Assembly: GCA_035319185.1 (NCBI GenBank)
Contig: DATHDF010000035.1
Span: forward strand, 20,051-84,050
Origin: Fen-1308 sp035319185
GTDB lineage: Bacteria; Nitrospirota; Thermodesulfovibrionia; Thermodesulfovibrionales; Dissulfurispiraceae
DNA: 64,000 nucleotides
Direction: 5' to 3'
The notes beneath the pieces are model-generated. The model ran no database searches. It saw nothing but the letters and a program-made list of their open reading frames with translations, and was not told the origin of the DNA. Positions 7,557 to 16,368 of this stretch are shown one piece after another; positions within the stretch are counted from its first letter, which is position 1; each line of letters starts with the position of its first letter. A program made the translations under genes and the position numbers.

Positions 7557-10500
7557 TCAGGTATTGGGTAAAACCTTTCTGAACTGCCTGGCCTTCTCAT
7601 CAAAATTTGCAAGCAGCGAGCCGGCCAGAGGACTGCCGGTACGGACCTGATGTTCTTTCATCAGCTCCTTCAGCCGGAGCCTGTCGCCATTATCGAGCGG
7701 CAGTGACTTGACGTAGGCCGAATTCAGGCGGCTGTCAAGGCCACCGTTGCAATCCATCATGTAGATTACGCCGCCAGTCATGCCGGCGCCGACATTGATG
7801 CCTGTATCGCCCAGGACTGCGACTTCACCTCGTGTCATGTACTCGCAACAGTGCTGTCCCGCCCCCTCGACTACTGCTACCGCGCCGCTATTGCGCACGC
7901 CAAACCGCTCACCTGCAATACCGGCAGCATAAAAACTACCTCCAGTGGCACCATAAAGCACCGTATTCCCGACAATAACCTGCCGGTGCGGATAACGGAG
8001 ATGTTCATCCGGCCTTATCGCTATGACGCCACCGTGCATGCCCTTACCGGCGTAATCGTTTGCCTCGCCAATGAGTGTCAAGGACATGCCCTTGTGGTTG
8101 AAGGCGCCGAAGCTCTGCCCGGCTGTTCCCCTGAAGACAAGATTTACAGTATCTGCAGAAAGGCCGTCTGCTCCGTATCTTTTAGCAATGAGATACGCCA
8201 GACGCGTCGGTACGCTGCGGTCGGTATTGCGGATATTGTATTCCATATTGCTCGTCTTTGCTTCGTCAATATAGCCCGAAAGATCTGCGGTCAATTTGTC
8301 GTTAAGCGAAGAACCCGGATTGTCATTCCTTTTTCCGGACCCCATGCGCGGGCCGGTTTCAGGAGGCGGCTGAAGCAACGGCGTAAGTCTCAGGCGGCGG
8401 GAGCCGGTAAAGCGATCGTCAGGCTCAATGACTACCAGATCGGTCCTCCCCACGATATCTGCAATGCTGCGGAACCCCATTTCTGCGAGGGCGGCCCTGA
8501 CATCACGAGCCACCGCCCGGAAGTAGTCCATGACGCCTTCCGGAGTCCCTCTGAATTTGGCCCGCAAACGCTCATCCTGAGTCGCTATTCCTGTCGGGCA
8601 GGTATTCATATGACACTGGCGGGCCATAATGCATCCGGCCGCAACCATCGTTGCCGTGCCGAAGCCGTATTCCTCTGCCCCGAACAGGGCTGCCAGGATC
8701 ACGTCTTTGCCTGTCCTTAGCCCGCCGTCAACTCTGAGGGTGACCCTGTCCCTCAGACCGTTTTCGATAAGAACGCGCTGAGTTTCGGAAAGGCCGATCT
8801 CCCAATAGTTGCCGACATTCTTGATAGACGTAATGGGCGAAGCCCCGGTACCTCCCTCGTAACCGCTGATCTGGATTATATCGGCATAGGCCTTGGCAAC
8901 CCCGGCGGCCACCGTCCCCACGCCCACTTCTGAAACAAGCTTAACGCAGACCCTGGCTTCAGGGTTTGCCTGCTTCAGGTCATGGATGAGCTGGTTGAGG
9001 TCTTCAATCGAATAAATATCGTGATGAGGGGGAGGAGATATCAGAAGAGTTCCGGGTTTACAGTAGCGGAGCCGGGCTATATAGTCTGTGACCTTGCTCG
9101 ACGGCAAGTGGCCGCCTTCTCCAGGCTTTGCGCCTTGGGCAACCTTGATCTCGATCTCCTTTGCCGATGCCAGATATGCTGGAGTCACTCCGAACCTGCC
9201 GGATGCTACTTGCTTGATAGCGCTGTTCCTTGACGTGCCGTAACGGGCAGGGTCTTCGCCGCCCTCTCCGCTGTTACTTCGCATTCCCAACCTGTTGCAA
9301 GCCTCTGCAATGGTCTCATGGGCTTCAGGCGAAAGCGAGCCTACTGACATCGCCCCTGAAACAAACCTTGCAATAATCGATTCTTCAGTCTCTACATCCT
9401 CAACCGGAACAGGCTTTCCCGCGCGATATCCGAGGACATGCCTCGCATATACAGGTCTGCCCTCAGCAGCGGACGCAAATGACCGGTAGCCCTCAGCCTT
9501 TCCGAGCCGAACGAAACGGTTGAGCGCTGCAACTGTAGGAGAAGCCCATGCATGGTCTTCACCATCCTTGCGGTATTTGAGCGTCCCGCCGGCATCAACC
9601 AGGGGTTGGTCCGCAGAATATGCCGCATAATGCCTCTTGCGGACCGCTTCCTCTATCTCTTTGCGACCGTCTGCTTCCATGCTTGTCGGCAGCTGACCGA
9701 GGTATTCCTCGACAACCCCTTTGTTGAGGCAGATAATATCGAATAGCTGAGCACTATAATACGAATCAAGAGTAGAGATGCCGAGCCTGCCGAGCACCTT
9801 CAGCAGACCTTCCTCTATCGCCCTGCGGTAGTTGTCCATAGCCATTTCGAAGGGACGACTGATAATTTTGCGCGCGCATAAGTCCGACACAGTCCTCGGT
9901 ATAAGCCACGGATGAACAGCGGCGGCTCCGAATCCGATGAGGCATGCAATATGATGGACATCGCGTGCCTCTCCGGTCTCCACAATTATACTCGCGCAAT
10001 GACCGCAATTTTTGTTCAGAAGCTCCCGGAACACAGAGGATACCGCAAGCAGCGAAGGGATTGCGAAACTCTGCGCAGAGATATCGCAGTCCGTCAATAT
10101 GAGGATCTCGGCCCCCTTGCTGACAGCATCAATAGCCGCATGGCGCAATGCAGCGATTGCCGCAGCCAGGCCGTCTTTAGCCGGGTCGTAAGTGATCGGT
10201 AGTCGTTTAACCGCAAAGCCGCTTCGGGACTCGATCTCCTGAAGGTCCCCCTCGAAAAGCAGGGGCGACTGTATGCAGTAGCGCCGGGCATGCCCTGCCG
10301 TCTCAGTCAGAAAGCTCATTCGCGGACCCAGATGCATCGCAAGTGACATGACCATCTTCTCCCTGATAGGATCAATCGACGGATTGGTGATCTGGGAAAA
10401 GCGCTGTTTGAAATAGCGGAACAGCAGGGGCGGCTTTTCGGACAGCGGTGGAAGCGGAGTGTCATCGCCCATCGAAAATGTCATCTCAGCGCCGGTCTCG

Positions 10501-11876
10501 GCCATAGAAAAAAGCATGGCCTCCAGCTCTTCCTTCGTATAGCCGAAAAATATCTGTGATTGCACCACTGGACTATTGTCCGATGGCGTCATGACTTCTT
10601 GCCTCTTATGGTTAACAAGAGAATCTTGCAACCACCGGCTGTATGGTTGTCTGACAGCAATCGCGGCCAGTATCTCGGCAGTTTCGCTGATCACACCGCT
10701 GCCTAGCCTGACGGCAATGGTATCGCCCGGCCCCAGGCGCCCCTTTTTTATAATATGTCCGGCACCCATATCTATCATTCCGGCCTCAGAACCAGCAATC
10801 ACCGTTCCTTCGTCCGTCAAGGCATATCTAAGAGGCCGCAGACCATTGCGGTCGAGATGGGCGCCGATAGTAGACCCATCGGTAAAAACAACCGCTGCGG
10901 GGCCGTCCCATGGGGTCATCATTAATGAAAAATAGTGCAGAAGGTCCTTCTGCTCAGAAGGCAAAGGGGCGTATTCCCAGGCGGGAGGAATGCAGAGATT
11001 GACGGCGAATTCAGGCGGATACCCGGAAAGAATGAGCAGCTCGACAATCCGGTCCAGCGATGCCGAGTCGCTCTCATGATCTGCAACCAGCGGCGAGATA
11101 ACAGCACGCTCTTTTTCCCCAAATTCCTCCAGCACTATTTTCTCTAGCGCCCTGATGGCATTGCGATTGCCCTGAACAGTATTGATTTCACCATTGTGGG
11201 CAAGCACCCTGAAGGGCTGTGCCATCACCCACTCCGGCAGGGTGTTGGTGGAAAACCGCTGATGGAATATGCAGAAGGACGATTCGATATCCTCCTCCTG
11301 AAGATCGGGATAGAACCTGTCCAGCTGAGGGGCTACCAGCAGGCCTTTATACAGAAGCGTCCTGGATGATATATTGGACACGCAGACGTCGCTGCCGAAC
11401 CTCTTCTCTATCTCCTTTCTCGAGAAGAAGAGTTTAATTTCTCTCTTGTTTTCCGCAACGTCTACGGTGTCAATCAGTAGCTGCCTGATCCTCGGTTTTG
11501 TAAGAAGGGCCGCCCTGCCGAGGGCATCGTCATCCGTCCTGACATCCAGCCATCCGATCGGCCTAAACCCGTATCCCTGCAGAACTTCTTCAATGCCGTC
11601 CTCCACGTTGCCATACAAAAAGAACGAGCCAACGGCCAGGTTGTCAACGTGCGATACCGAAATGCCGAATTCAGCGATCTTCCTCGAAAAAAAGCGCCGC
11701 GGGATCTCTATCAAGATGCCGGCACCATCTCCGGTCTTGCCGTCGGAGCCGACCGCGCCACGGTGAGTAAGATTTTTTACGGCCTCTATCCCCCACCTTA
11801 CAATCTGATTGCTTCTCTTCCCATGGATGTTGCAAACAAAACCTACGCCGCAGCTGGATAGATAACGGTCGCGCAT
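7557..11876 (-). CDS. gltB: Glutamate synthase large subunit
   Basis: A 1439-residue protein making glutamate from glutamine and 2-oxoglutarate. An 8-residue propeptide precedes the nucleophile Cys 9 (CGVGFVCNI) of the class II glutaminase domain. Central and FMN-binding synthase domains follow (ISGYEGGTGASPITSIKN), with the [3Fe-4S] cysteines CIMARQCHMNTC near residue 1080 and a C-terminal beta-helix GXGXG domain. No small subunit gltD is nearby, so the electron donor may be encoded elsewhere or be ferredoxin. GAGGCAGG precedes the ATG. nth follows directly. Confidence 0.96.
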   Translation of the reverse strand: MRDRYLSSCGVGFVCNIHGKRSNQIVRWGIEAVKNLTHRGAVGSDGKTGDGAGILIEIPRRFFSRKIAEFGISVSHVDNLAVGSFFLYGNVEDGIEEVLQGYGFRPIGWLDVRTDDDALGRAALLTKPRIRQLLIDTVDVAENKREIKLFFSRKEIEKRFGSDVCVSNISSRTLLYKGLLVAPQLDRFYPDLQEEDIESSFCIFHQRFSTNTLPEWVMAQPFRVLAHNGEINTVQGNRNAIRALEKIVLEEFGEKERAVISPLVADHESDSASLDRIVELLILSGYPPEFAVNLCIPPAWEYAPLPSEQKDLLHYFSLMMTPWDGPAAVVFTDGSTIGAHLDRNGLRPLRYALTDEGTVIAGSEAGMIDMGAGHIIKKGRLGPGDTIAVRLGSGVISETAEILAAIAVRQPYSRWLQDSLVNHKRQEVMTPSDNSPVVQSQIFFGYTKEELEAMLFSMAETGAEMTFSMGDDTPLPPLSEKPPLLFRYFKQRFSQITNPSIDPIREKMVMSLAMHLGPRMSFLTETAGHARRYCIQSPLLFEGDLQEIESRSGFAVKRLPITYDPAKDGLAAAIAALRHAAIDAVSKGAEILILTDCDISAQSFAIPSLLAVSSVFRELLNKNCGHCASIIVETGEARDVHHIACLIGFGAAAVHPWLIPRTVSDLCARKIISRPFEMAMDNYRRAIEEGLLKVLGRLGISTLDSYYSAQLFDIICLNKGVVEEYLGQLPTSMEADGRKEIEEAVRKRHYAAYSADQPLVDAGGTLKYRKDGEDHAWASPTVAALNRFVRLGKAEGYRSFASAAEGRPVYARHVLGYRAGKPVPVEDVETEESIIARFVSGAMSVGSLSPEAHETIAEACNRLGMRSNSGEGGEDPARYGTSRNSAIKQVASGRFGVTPAYLASAKEIEIKVAQGAKPGEGGHLPSSKVTDYIARLRYCKPGTLLISPPPHHDIYSIEDLNQLIHDLKQANPEARVCVKLVSEVGVGTVAAGVAKAYADIIQISGYEGGTGASPITSIKNVGNYWEIGLSETQRVLIENGLRDRVTLRVDGGLRTGKDVILAALFGAEEYGFGTATMVAAGCIMARQCHMNTCPTGIATQDERLRAKFRGTPEGVMDYFRAVARDVRAALAEMGFRSIADIVGRTDLVVIEPDDRFTGSRRLRLTPLLQPPPETGPRMGSGKRNDNPGSSLNDKLTADLSGYIDEAKTSNMEYNIRNTDRSVPTRLAYLIAKRYGADGLSADTVNLVFRGTAGQSFGAFNHKGMSLTLIGEANDYAGKGMHGGVIAIRPDEHLRYPHRQVIVGNTVLYGATGGSFYAAGIAGERFGVRNSGAVAVVEGAGQHCCEYMTRGEVAVLGDTGINVGAGMTGGVIYMMDCNGGLDSRLNSAYVKSLPLDNGDRLRLKELMKEHQVRTGSPLAGSLLANFDEKARQFRKVLPNT

Positions 11877-11979
11877 TTACCTGCCTCAGTGATGGTAATT
11901 GATACAATTGTATACTAATGTTTTAACGGATCAAAGGGAGACTGAGCGGTTCGGAATTCCGAACATCTTACGCTGGTGC

Positions 11980-13476
11980 TTAAAGATCAAGCAGTCTCTT
12001 ATTTATTTCGATAGCCGCAGCCGCCCCTTCCCCGGCTGCAATAACCACTTGGTCATGACCTGTCAGCGGCCCGATGATGAAAAGGCCCTTGACCGAGGAT
12101 TCACAATTGTGGTCAGTAATATACTTGAAACCATTTGCGTCACGTTTCAGATCGAATCCGGACAGAAATCCGTTATTTAGCTTAAAACCGAAATTCGACA
12201 TGACCACCTCGCAGTCAATACTCCTTCCGTCGGCAAATTCAACTGCCTCCATCTTATCTTTGCCGACTATCCTGATAGGTCGGCCCTTGACAAGCCTGAT
12301 CCCTTCGCGCGTCATCTCTTCAATATAGGATTCGGGCGGTTCATAAAAAAAGAGCACAAGCGTTACATTTTCAGTGTATATTTGCTTCATTGCAAAGGCC
12401 AGTCTTACGGACTGCATCGAATTGCCCAAAATGACAAGTTTTTTTCCAGTTGTCCGGTATCCGTCACAATCGACGCATGTAAAAAAACTTTTAGCAAAAA
12501 ATTTACCCACGTTTTCAATTTCCGGTATGTTTTCTCGACCCCCTGTCGAGACAATCACATATTTGGCCCGGCAGGCATTACCTTCTCCGACGGCAACCTC
12601 AAAATCCTTTTCTTTACGGATGCTCGTCACAAGGCCCTTTACGACTCGAACATTGAAGGCCCTCGCCTGCTCCATGCCCAGCGCTATAATCTCCTTCCCC
12701 GAGATTTCCCTGTGTCCCAGCAGATTTTCGATATGCACCGCATGCGTTGTCCTGCCGCCTCCGCGATCGACAAGCAGGACCTGCCTGTTATATCTTCCAA
12801 GATAAATCGCGGCCTGCAGACCCCCAGGACCGCCACCGACAATGATACAATCGTAGATATTTTGATCCGGTGTCGGTCCTGCAAGATGCGCTTCCAGAAC
12901 ATCCCTGAAAAAGGAAACGTCAGTGAAAAGGATGGCGTCGAGACCCCTATTCCGCGCCCTTTCTATATTGCCTTCATTGTCGTCTACAAACAGCACCTCT
13001 TCTGGCTTCAGCCCCATGGCGGAACAGAGATCCCTGAATACCGACGGGTCTCTCTTGCTTTTATGAAGGTAATAAGAATTGAAAATATACTTAAAGACAT
13101 GTGAAAACGGAATCCTGCGATCAATCTCGTCGAGCCAGTTGGTCTGATCGCTAAGTACGGCAACTATATACCCCCTCGATTTCAACGCTTCGACAATCCC
13201 CATCATCTCCGGTTTTATGACGAAGCGCTCGATGATAATTTTCCTCAGTTCGGAGTCACTGCCGCCTATGCCTGCAAGTGCCCTAAGTTCATTCCACCAC
13301 GCAGCTTCGCCGGATCCTCCGGTAACATATCCGCCAGGCCTGTGAATGAGTTCCACCGCAGAGTTGAAAAATTGATCAGGATCGATCCCGTTATTCTGCG
13401 CGATCTGCAAGAGACCCTGCCGGAACCCTTCTTCCGCAATAACACCGCCGAAATCAAATACCACTGCCTTTATCAT
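11980..13476 (-). CDS. Fusion of a HAD-family hydrolase and a thioredoxin-reductase-like flavoprotein
   Basis: 498 residues with two complete modules. Residues 1-195 form a HAD hydrolase with motif I DFGGVIAEEG, motif II-like VLSDQTNW and motif IV FVDDNEGN, resembling YihX-type phosphatases. Residues 207-498 form a TrxR-like FAD/NAD(P) oxidoreductase: GGGPGGLQAA FAD motif, redox pair CVDC near residue 334, nucleotide motif VILGNSMQS and the C-terminal QVVIAAGEGAAAA FAD motif. The CXXC is in the TrxR position, so dithiol chemistry is plausible. GAGGGCG precedes the ATG. It is a single gene; no thioredoxin is adjacent. I do not know this fusion as a characterised enzyme. Confidence 0.85.
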   Translation of the reverse strand: MIKAVVFDFGGVIAEEGFRQGLLQIAQNNGIDPDQFFNSAVELIHRPGGYVTGGSGEAAWWNELRALAGIGGSDSELRKIIIERFVIKPEMMGIVEALKSRGYIVAVLSDQTNWLDEIDRRIPFSHVFKYIFNSYYLHKSKRDPSVFRDLCSAMGLKPEEVLFVDDNEGNIERARNRGLDAILFTDVSFFRDVLEAHLAGPTPDQNIYDCIIVGGGPGGLQAAIYLGRYNRQVLLVDRGGGRTTHAVHIENLLGHREISGKEIIALGMEQARAFNVRVVKGLVTSIRKEKDFEVAVGEGNACRAKYVIVSTGGRENIPEIENVGKFFAKSFFTCVDCDGYRTTGKKLVILGNSMQSVRLAFAMKQIYTENVTLVLFFYEPPESYIEEMTREGIRLVKGRPIRIVGKDKMEAVEFADGRSIDCEVVMSNFGFKLNNGFLSGFDLKRDANGFKYITDHNCESSVKGLFIIGPLTGHDQVVIAAGEGAAAAIEINKRLLDL

Positions 13477-13643
13477 TTGGACGCCCTCTTTCCAGGAGAA
13501 AAAACATCTTCATTATAGCAGGCACACCCCTATTATCAAAGCCGGATCATTCGCGCTAATGCGGCTCGCTGCAGCAGATTGGCCTGTTTTTTTTTCAGCA
13601 CCCCTGTTTATTTTATGGCACCGCAATGCTATAATGAAGAAAT

Positions 13644-13687
13644 TTTAATCATAATTTAATCAAAATTTAATAGACAAGGGATACGAT
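13644..13687 (+). promoter_or_regulatory. Three 11-bp-spaced direct repeats plus -10, OmpR/PhoB-type operator candidate
   Basis: TTTAATC, TTTAATC and TTTAATA begin at 13644, 13655 and 13666, exactly one helical turn (11 bp) apart. A possible -10 TACGAT follows at 13682-13687. Direct repeats with 11-bp period upstream of a -10 are the architecture used by PhoB/OmpR-family activators, but the repeat words differ from the classical Pho box. The downstream gene is the 69-residue membrane protein at 13760. Confidence 0.4.
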
Positions 13688-13759
13688 TATAGCGTATAAG
13701 CGCTTCAACTATGGGATTACTTCACCAGAAGCATAATCAAAGCGAAGAAGGGGGCCGCA

Positions 13760-13969
13760 ATGATCAAGCATGGCGAAGAGACTTTCACGATCGGACTGCC
13801 TTCGGTTTATTCCTTGACCGAGATACAAGGCACAGTTTCACAAATGTCCTATGCACCATCCCAGCCGTCGTCTGATGCAGAAAATCCCTTTGTAATGGGG
13901 CGGTCTTTACTGGTATTGGCCTTGGTTGAGACTATAATCGGCGTAGGGATATACCAATACTTTTTTTAG
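13760..13969 (+). CDS. Small protein with one C-terminal membrane helix
   Basis: A 69-residue protein not recognised from any family. The first 45 residues are polar and the last 24 form a hydrophobic helix (SLLVLALVETIIGVGIYQYFF), so it would be a tail-anchored membrane protein. GAAGAAGGGGG precedes the ATG. The 11-bp direct repeats at 13644 and a -10 candidate support it as an expressed gene. It precedes three further small membrane-protein genes on the same strand, but a separate promoter lies between. Confidence 0.5.
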   Translation: MIKHGEETFTIGLPSVYSLTEIQGTVSQMSYAPSQPSSDAENPFVMGRSLLVLALVETIIGVGIYQYFF

Positions 13970-14107
13970 AATTGCCTTAAACCGGCTTGCACTTCATATC
14001 TTGCACGGCATTGTTCGACTCGGTTGTGCAGTGCTTGCATACACAGTCTGTTAAGAGCCCCGCTGCCTGCGTTTCCAGCTTCTTGAATCAGGACCGCTTC
14101 AATCCGC

Positions 14108-14135
14108 TTGACATTTCCGGCTTTTCTGCTATCCT
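14108..14135 (+). promoter_or_regulatory. Promoter of the small membrane peptide operon
   Basis: A perfect TTGACA at 14108-14113 and TATCCT at 14130-14135 are separated by 16 bp. Transcription should begin near 14142, leaving a leader of about 4 nt before ATG 14146. The good -35 box and lack of a ribosome binding site for the first ORF suggest near-leaderless expression. Confidence 0.6.
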
Positions 14136-14145
14136 TTAAACAATT

Positions 14146-14271
14146 ATGACCTACAATAATTTCGGGAAGAAGTTCAACGCAGGCATTAGCTTTCTGAAGC
14201 CGGGATGGTGGCTTGTGCACCTCGCAGCCATATCAGCGGTCTATGTAATGGGGCATCTGCTCTGGAGGTAG
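14146..14271 (+). CDS. 41-residue membrane peptide, KPGWW family member 1
   Basis: A very short ORF encoding one membrane-spanning peptide. After a polar N-terminus (MTYNNFGKKFNAGISF) comes LKPGWWLVHLAAISAVYVMG and a final HLLWR. The motif KPGWWxxHxAA followed by a Y and GH is repeated in the next ORF. The two histidines are 12 residues apart on one predicted helix. A consensus-like promoter ends about 10 nt upstream. The family is unknown to me. Its reality is supported by the paralogous neighbour, the promoter and tight spacing. Confidence 0.65.
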   Translation: MTYNNFGKKFNAGISFLKPGWWLVHLAAISAVYVMGHLLWR

Positions 14272-14272
14272 C

Positions 14273-14377
14273 ATGATACAATATTTTCTCAGATACAAGC
14301 CTGGGTGGTGGGTGCTGCATGTCGCAGCTGTGGCCATAACCTACTACATCGGACATATGGTGAGATTCCCGTTCTGA
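14273..14377 (+). CDS. 34-residue membrane peptide, KPGWW family member 2
   Basis: A second tiny membrane peptide, one base after the stop of the first. Its helix starts YKPGWWVLHVAAVAITYYIG and ends HMVRFPF, aligning with the upstream peptide without gaps across KPGWWxxHxAAxxxxYxxGH. The ribosome site GGAGG (inside the last codons of the previous ORF, TGG AGG TAG) is 6 nt before its ATG, so translation is coupled. His-His spacing is again 12 residues. Function unknown; subunits of a small membrane complex or haem-binding peptides are possible. Confidence 0.65.
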   Translation: MIQYFLRYKPGWWVLHVAAVAITYYIGHMVRFPF

Positions 14378-14381
14378 TAAT

Positions 14382-14789
14382 ATGAAAAAATATTCACTGC
14401 TTTCGGCGCTCCTTCTGCTTTCAGTATGCGGTCTTCTTCTTCATCTGAGAATCCATTATTTCATGATCTCAGACAAGATGCAGCCGGGCATATCCGTTTT
14501 CGATCCTACGCGTTTTCTGGCTTTCATCTTTCCTTTGCTGGATGTAGTAGTCGTAACCATTCTTTTCCTTTCACGCAAAACTGCTGCATACGGATACTTG
14601 CTGAACGGACTCATTGTCATATACGGCACTATCTTCATGACACATTTCAGCCTTGCCGAGATGGTCTCGAAAGCCATACCCTTAAGCCAGATGCCCCTCA
14701 AATCCACTCTGCCGGATATTGGCATAGCATGGGCCGATTTCTTTGTGGGCAAGGCACTTTATGATTATTATCTCAAGGGCGGGGTGTAA
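14382..14789 (+). CDS. Four-helix membrane protein cotranscribed with the KPGWW peptides
   Basis: A 135-residue protein with about four hydrophobic helices (near residues 5-22, 44-63, 68-87 and a weaker last one) and histidines at HLRIH near the end of helix 1 and THFS after helix 3. It begins 4 nt after the second peptide, so the three genes form one operon. I do not recognise a characterised family. The tight packing suggests the three products act together in the membrane. Confidence 0.65.
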   Translation: MKKYSLLSALLLLSVCGLLLHLRIHYFMISDKMQPGISVFDPTRFLAFIFPLLDVVVVTILFLSRKTAAYGYLLNGLIVIYGTIFMTHFSLAEMVSKAIPLSQMPLKSTLPDIGIAWADFFVGKALYDYYLKGGV

Positions 14790-14814
14790 AGCGATTTCGG
14801 TGCAGCAATATATT

Positions 14815-14839
14815 GGGGCGGTCCGTATAAGACCGCCCC
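14815..14839. terminator. Bidirectional terminator-like hairpin
   Basis: A 9-bp perfect GC-rich stem (14815-14823 GGGGCGGTC with 14831-14839 GACCGCCCC) and a 7-nt loop lie exactly between convergent genes. There is no strong T run on either side, so termination may be inefficient or factor-assisted. Confidence 0.55.
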
Positions 14840-14846
14840 GCGCTAT

Positions 14847-15263
14847 TTAATACCTTCTTTCGTATCTTTCTCCTTCGCAAACCTCTTTAACATGATCTCG
14901 GATCAGGCGGCCATCTTCCCACACCTTTTCGTGGACCTTTTTGCATCGGGTCCTGTCATCGTAGCCCATGGGTTCAGCACGGTATTCTCCGCGTCCGTCT
15001 TCGGTCCTGTAATAGACCGGCCTGTTTACCTGCACTGCTTCGCGCGACGCCCTGTCAGAAATATCGCCCAGGGTAGCTCCGAACACGCCACCCAAAGCAG
15101 CACCGATGACTCCGCCTCTCCACGGATTCCGGTGGTCCAGCAATGCGCCGGCCACTCCGCCGACTCCGGCTCCGACGCCACCGCCACGGACCTGAGACTC
15201 TGTACAACCAAAAAGTGTGATTGCCATTGCCAGGGCAGTCATAAACATTATCAACCTTTTCAT
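14847..15263 (-). CDS. Lipoprotein with glycine-zipper segment
   Basis: A 138-residue outer-membrane type lipoprotein. The signal peptide ends in the lipobox LFGC (Cys 20). A glycine zipper follows (GVGAGVGGVAGALL and GGVIGAALGGVFGATLG, residues 29-66), as in the 17-kDa surface antigen/Rick_17kDa-like family. The charged C-terminal half contains two Cys (RTRCKKVHEKVWEDG and EVCEGERYE) that could form a disulfide. GAGGTG precedes the ATG. Its role is likely envelope structural or stress-related. Confidence 0.75.
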   Translation of the reverse strand: MKRLIMFMTALAMAITLFGCTESQVRGGGVGAGVGGVAGALLDHRNPWRGGVIGAALGGVFGATLGDISDRASREAVQVNRPVYYRTEDGRGEYRAEPMGYDDRTRCKKVHEKVWEDGRLIRDHVKEVCEGERYERRY

Positions 15264-15424
15264 ACCTGCACCTCAATATTGTCGATATTCAGCCAAAGGC
15301 TTACTCTCACTAGGTACACCCAGGACTTCAGGTGCTCAAAATGATATCGCACCGGAAACCCCGAGCACTATAACATTGCTTTTATCCATCGCTGTCCGCT
15401 TAAATCGTTTCCTTCTGCTCGGCT

Positions 15425-16345
15425 TCACGCCAGCAGTGCCCATCTCATGGAGTCATGAAATGGGATGGGGGTTCTGCCGCAGACAGCCTCTACCCCATTT
15501 ACGTATGCCCCTCCGTAAATGCCGCATATGTTGTCTTTCCATATCATAAGCATAAGGTCTGACGACAACGGAGGAGCTTCCATCATTCTCTCTATAATCC
15601 CTGCCGCCCATGTCATCGCCCTCATCGGCACATTAAAGAAAACAAATCTCTTATTCCAGATTTGGGATATGGATTCGATCATCTTCCTGAAGCTTATCGC
15701 AACCGGGCCGCAAAGCTCGTATATCTTGTTATCTGTTTCATTCCTGTCGACAGCAGCAGCAAAGGCGCACGAAACGTCTCTTACGTCCACAGGTTGTATC
15801 ATTTGTCCGCCCCCTGCAGGCAACGCCACAATGGGGATGATATGAACCACCTTTTTTATGTCGGAAAACAGCTTCTGCTCCGGACCTATAATGACGGAAG
15901 GCCTGAATATGCAGTATGTCAATCCCGAGGCCTGTAAAGCCTGCTCGGCCTTCAGTTTTGTTTTATGATATCTCGACGGAGCATCGGGATGCACTCCCAG
16001 CGCGCTCATATGGATAACTTTACCGACGCCGGTCATTCTGCAGGCGTCGTACAGGTCTTTAGAAATCCTGAACTGCACGTCCTCGAAGGTTATCCCTTTT
16101 GCAGGTGCTTCAGATATTATGCCTATAAGATTGACGACGACGTCCGGCTTCAACGACCAGAGCGCCTTTCCAATAGAGCCTGCATCGCTGAAATCGATCG
16201 AAACAGGGTCGACCCGGGGTCCGAACATCGCGCGAATCTTCTCAAGGTTTCTGCCGCCCGCATAGACCTTATGCCCGTTTTCAAGCAGCCTGTTTGTCAC
16301 GTGCAGGCCTACGAACCCCGTCGCCCCTGTTATGAATACCCTCAT
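15425..16345 (-). CDS. NAD(P)-binding epimerase-like protein, NDUFA9 type
   Basis: A 306-residue atypical short-chain dehydrogenase. The N-terminal Rossmann motif is GATGFVG (residues 7-13). The pattern of HMSALG, YHKTKLKAEQALQASGLTYCIFRPSVIIG and the later PVDVRDVS is typical of the complex I NDUFA9/NmrA-like group. Many members bind NADPH without a defined reaction. GGAGATGAG precedes the ATG. It lies downstream of the secreted protein gene at 16369, 23 bp away, and may be in the same transcript. Confidence 0.8.
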   Translation of the reverse strand: MRVFITGATGFVGLHVTNRLLENGHKVYAGGRNLEKIRAMFGPRVDPVSIDFSDAGSIGKALWSLKPDVVVNLIGIISEAPAKGITFEDVQFRISKDLYDACRMTGVGKVIHMSALGVHPDAPSRYHKTKLKAEQALQASGLTYCIFRPSVIIGPEQKLFSDIKKVVHIIPIVALPAGGGQMIQPVDVRDVSCAFAAAVDRNETDNKIYELCGPVAISFRKMIESISQIWNKRFVFFNVPMRAMTWAAGIIERMMEAPPLSSDLMLMIWKDNICGIYGGAYVNGVEAVCGRTPIPFHDSMRWALLA

Positions 16346-16368
16346 CTCATCTCCTGTCCCAGAATCCC

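Noticed and set aside
7851..8720. A 289-codon open frame opposite gltB
   Set aside because: Antisense to the conserved gltB; no motifs or start signal.
12382..13104. Long open frame opposite the HAD-TrxR fusion
   Set aside because: Antisense shadow with no recognisable domain.
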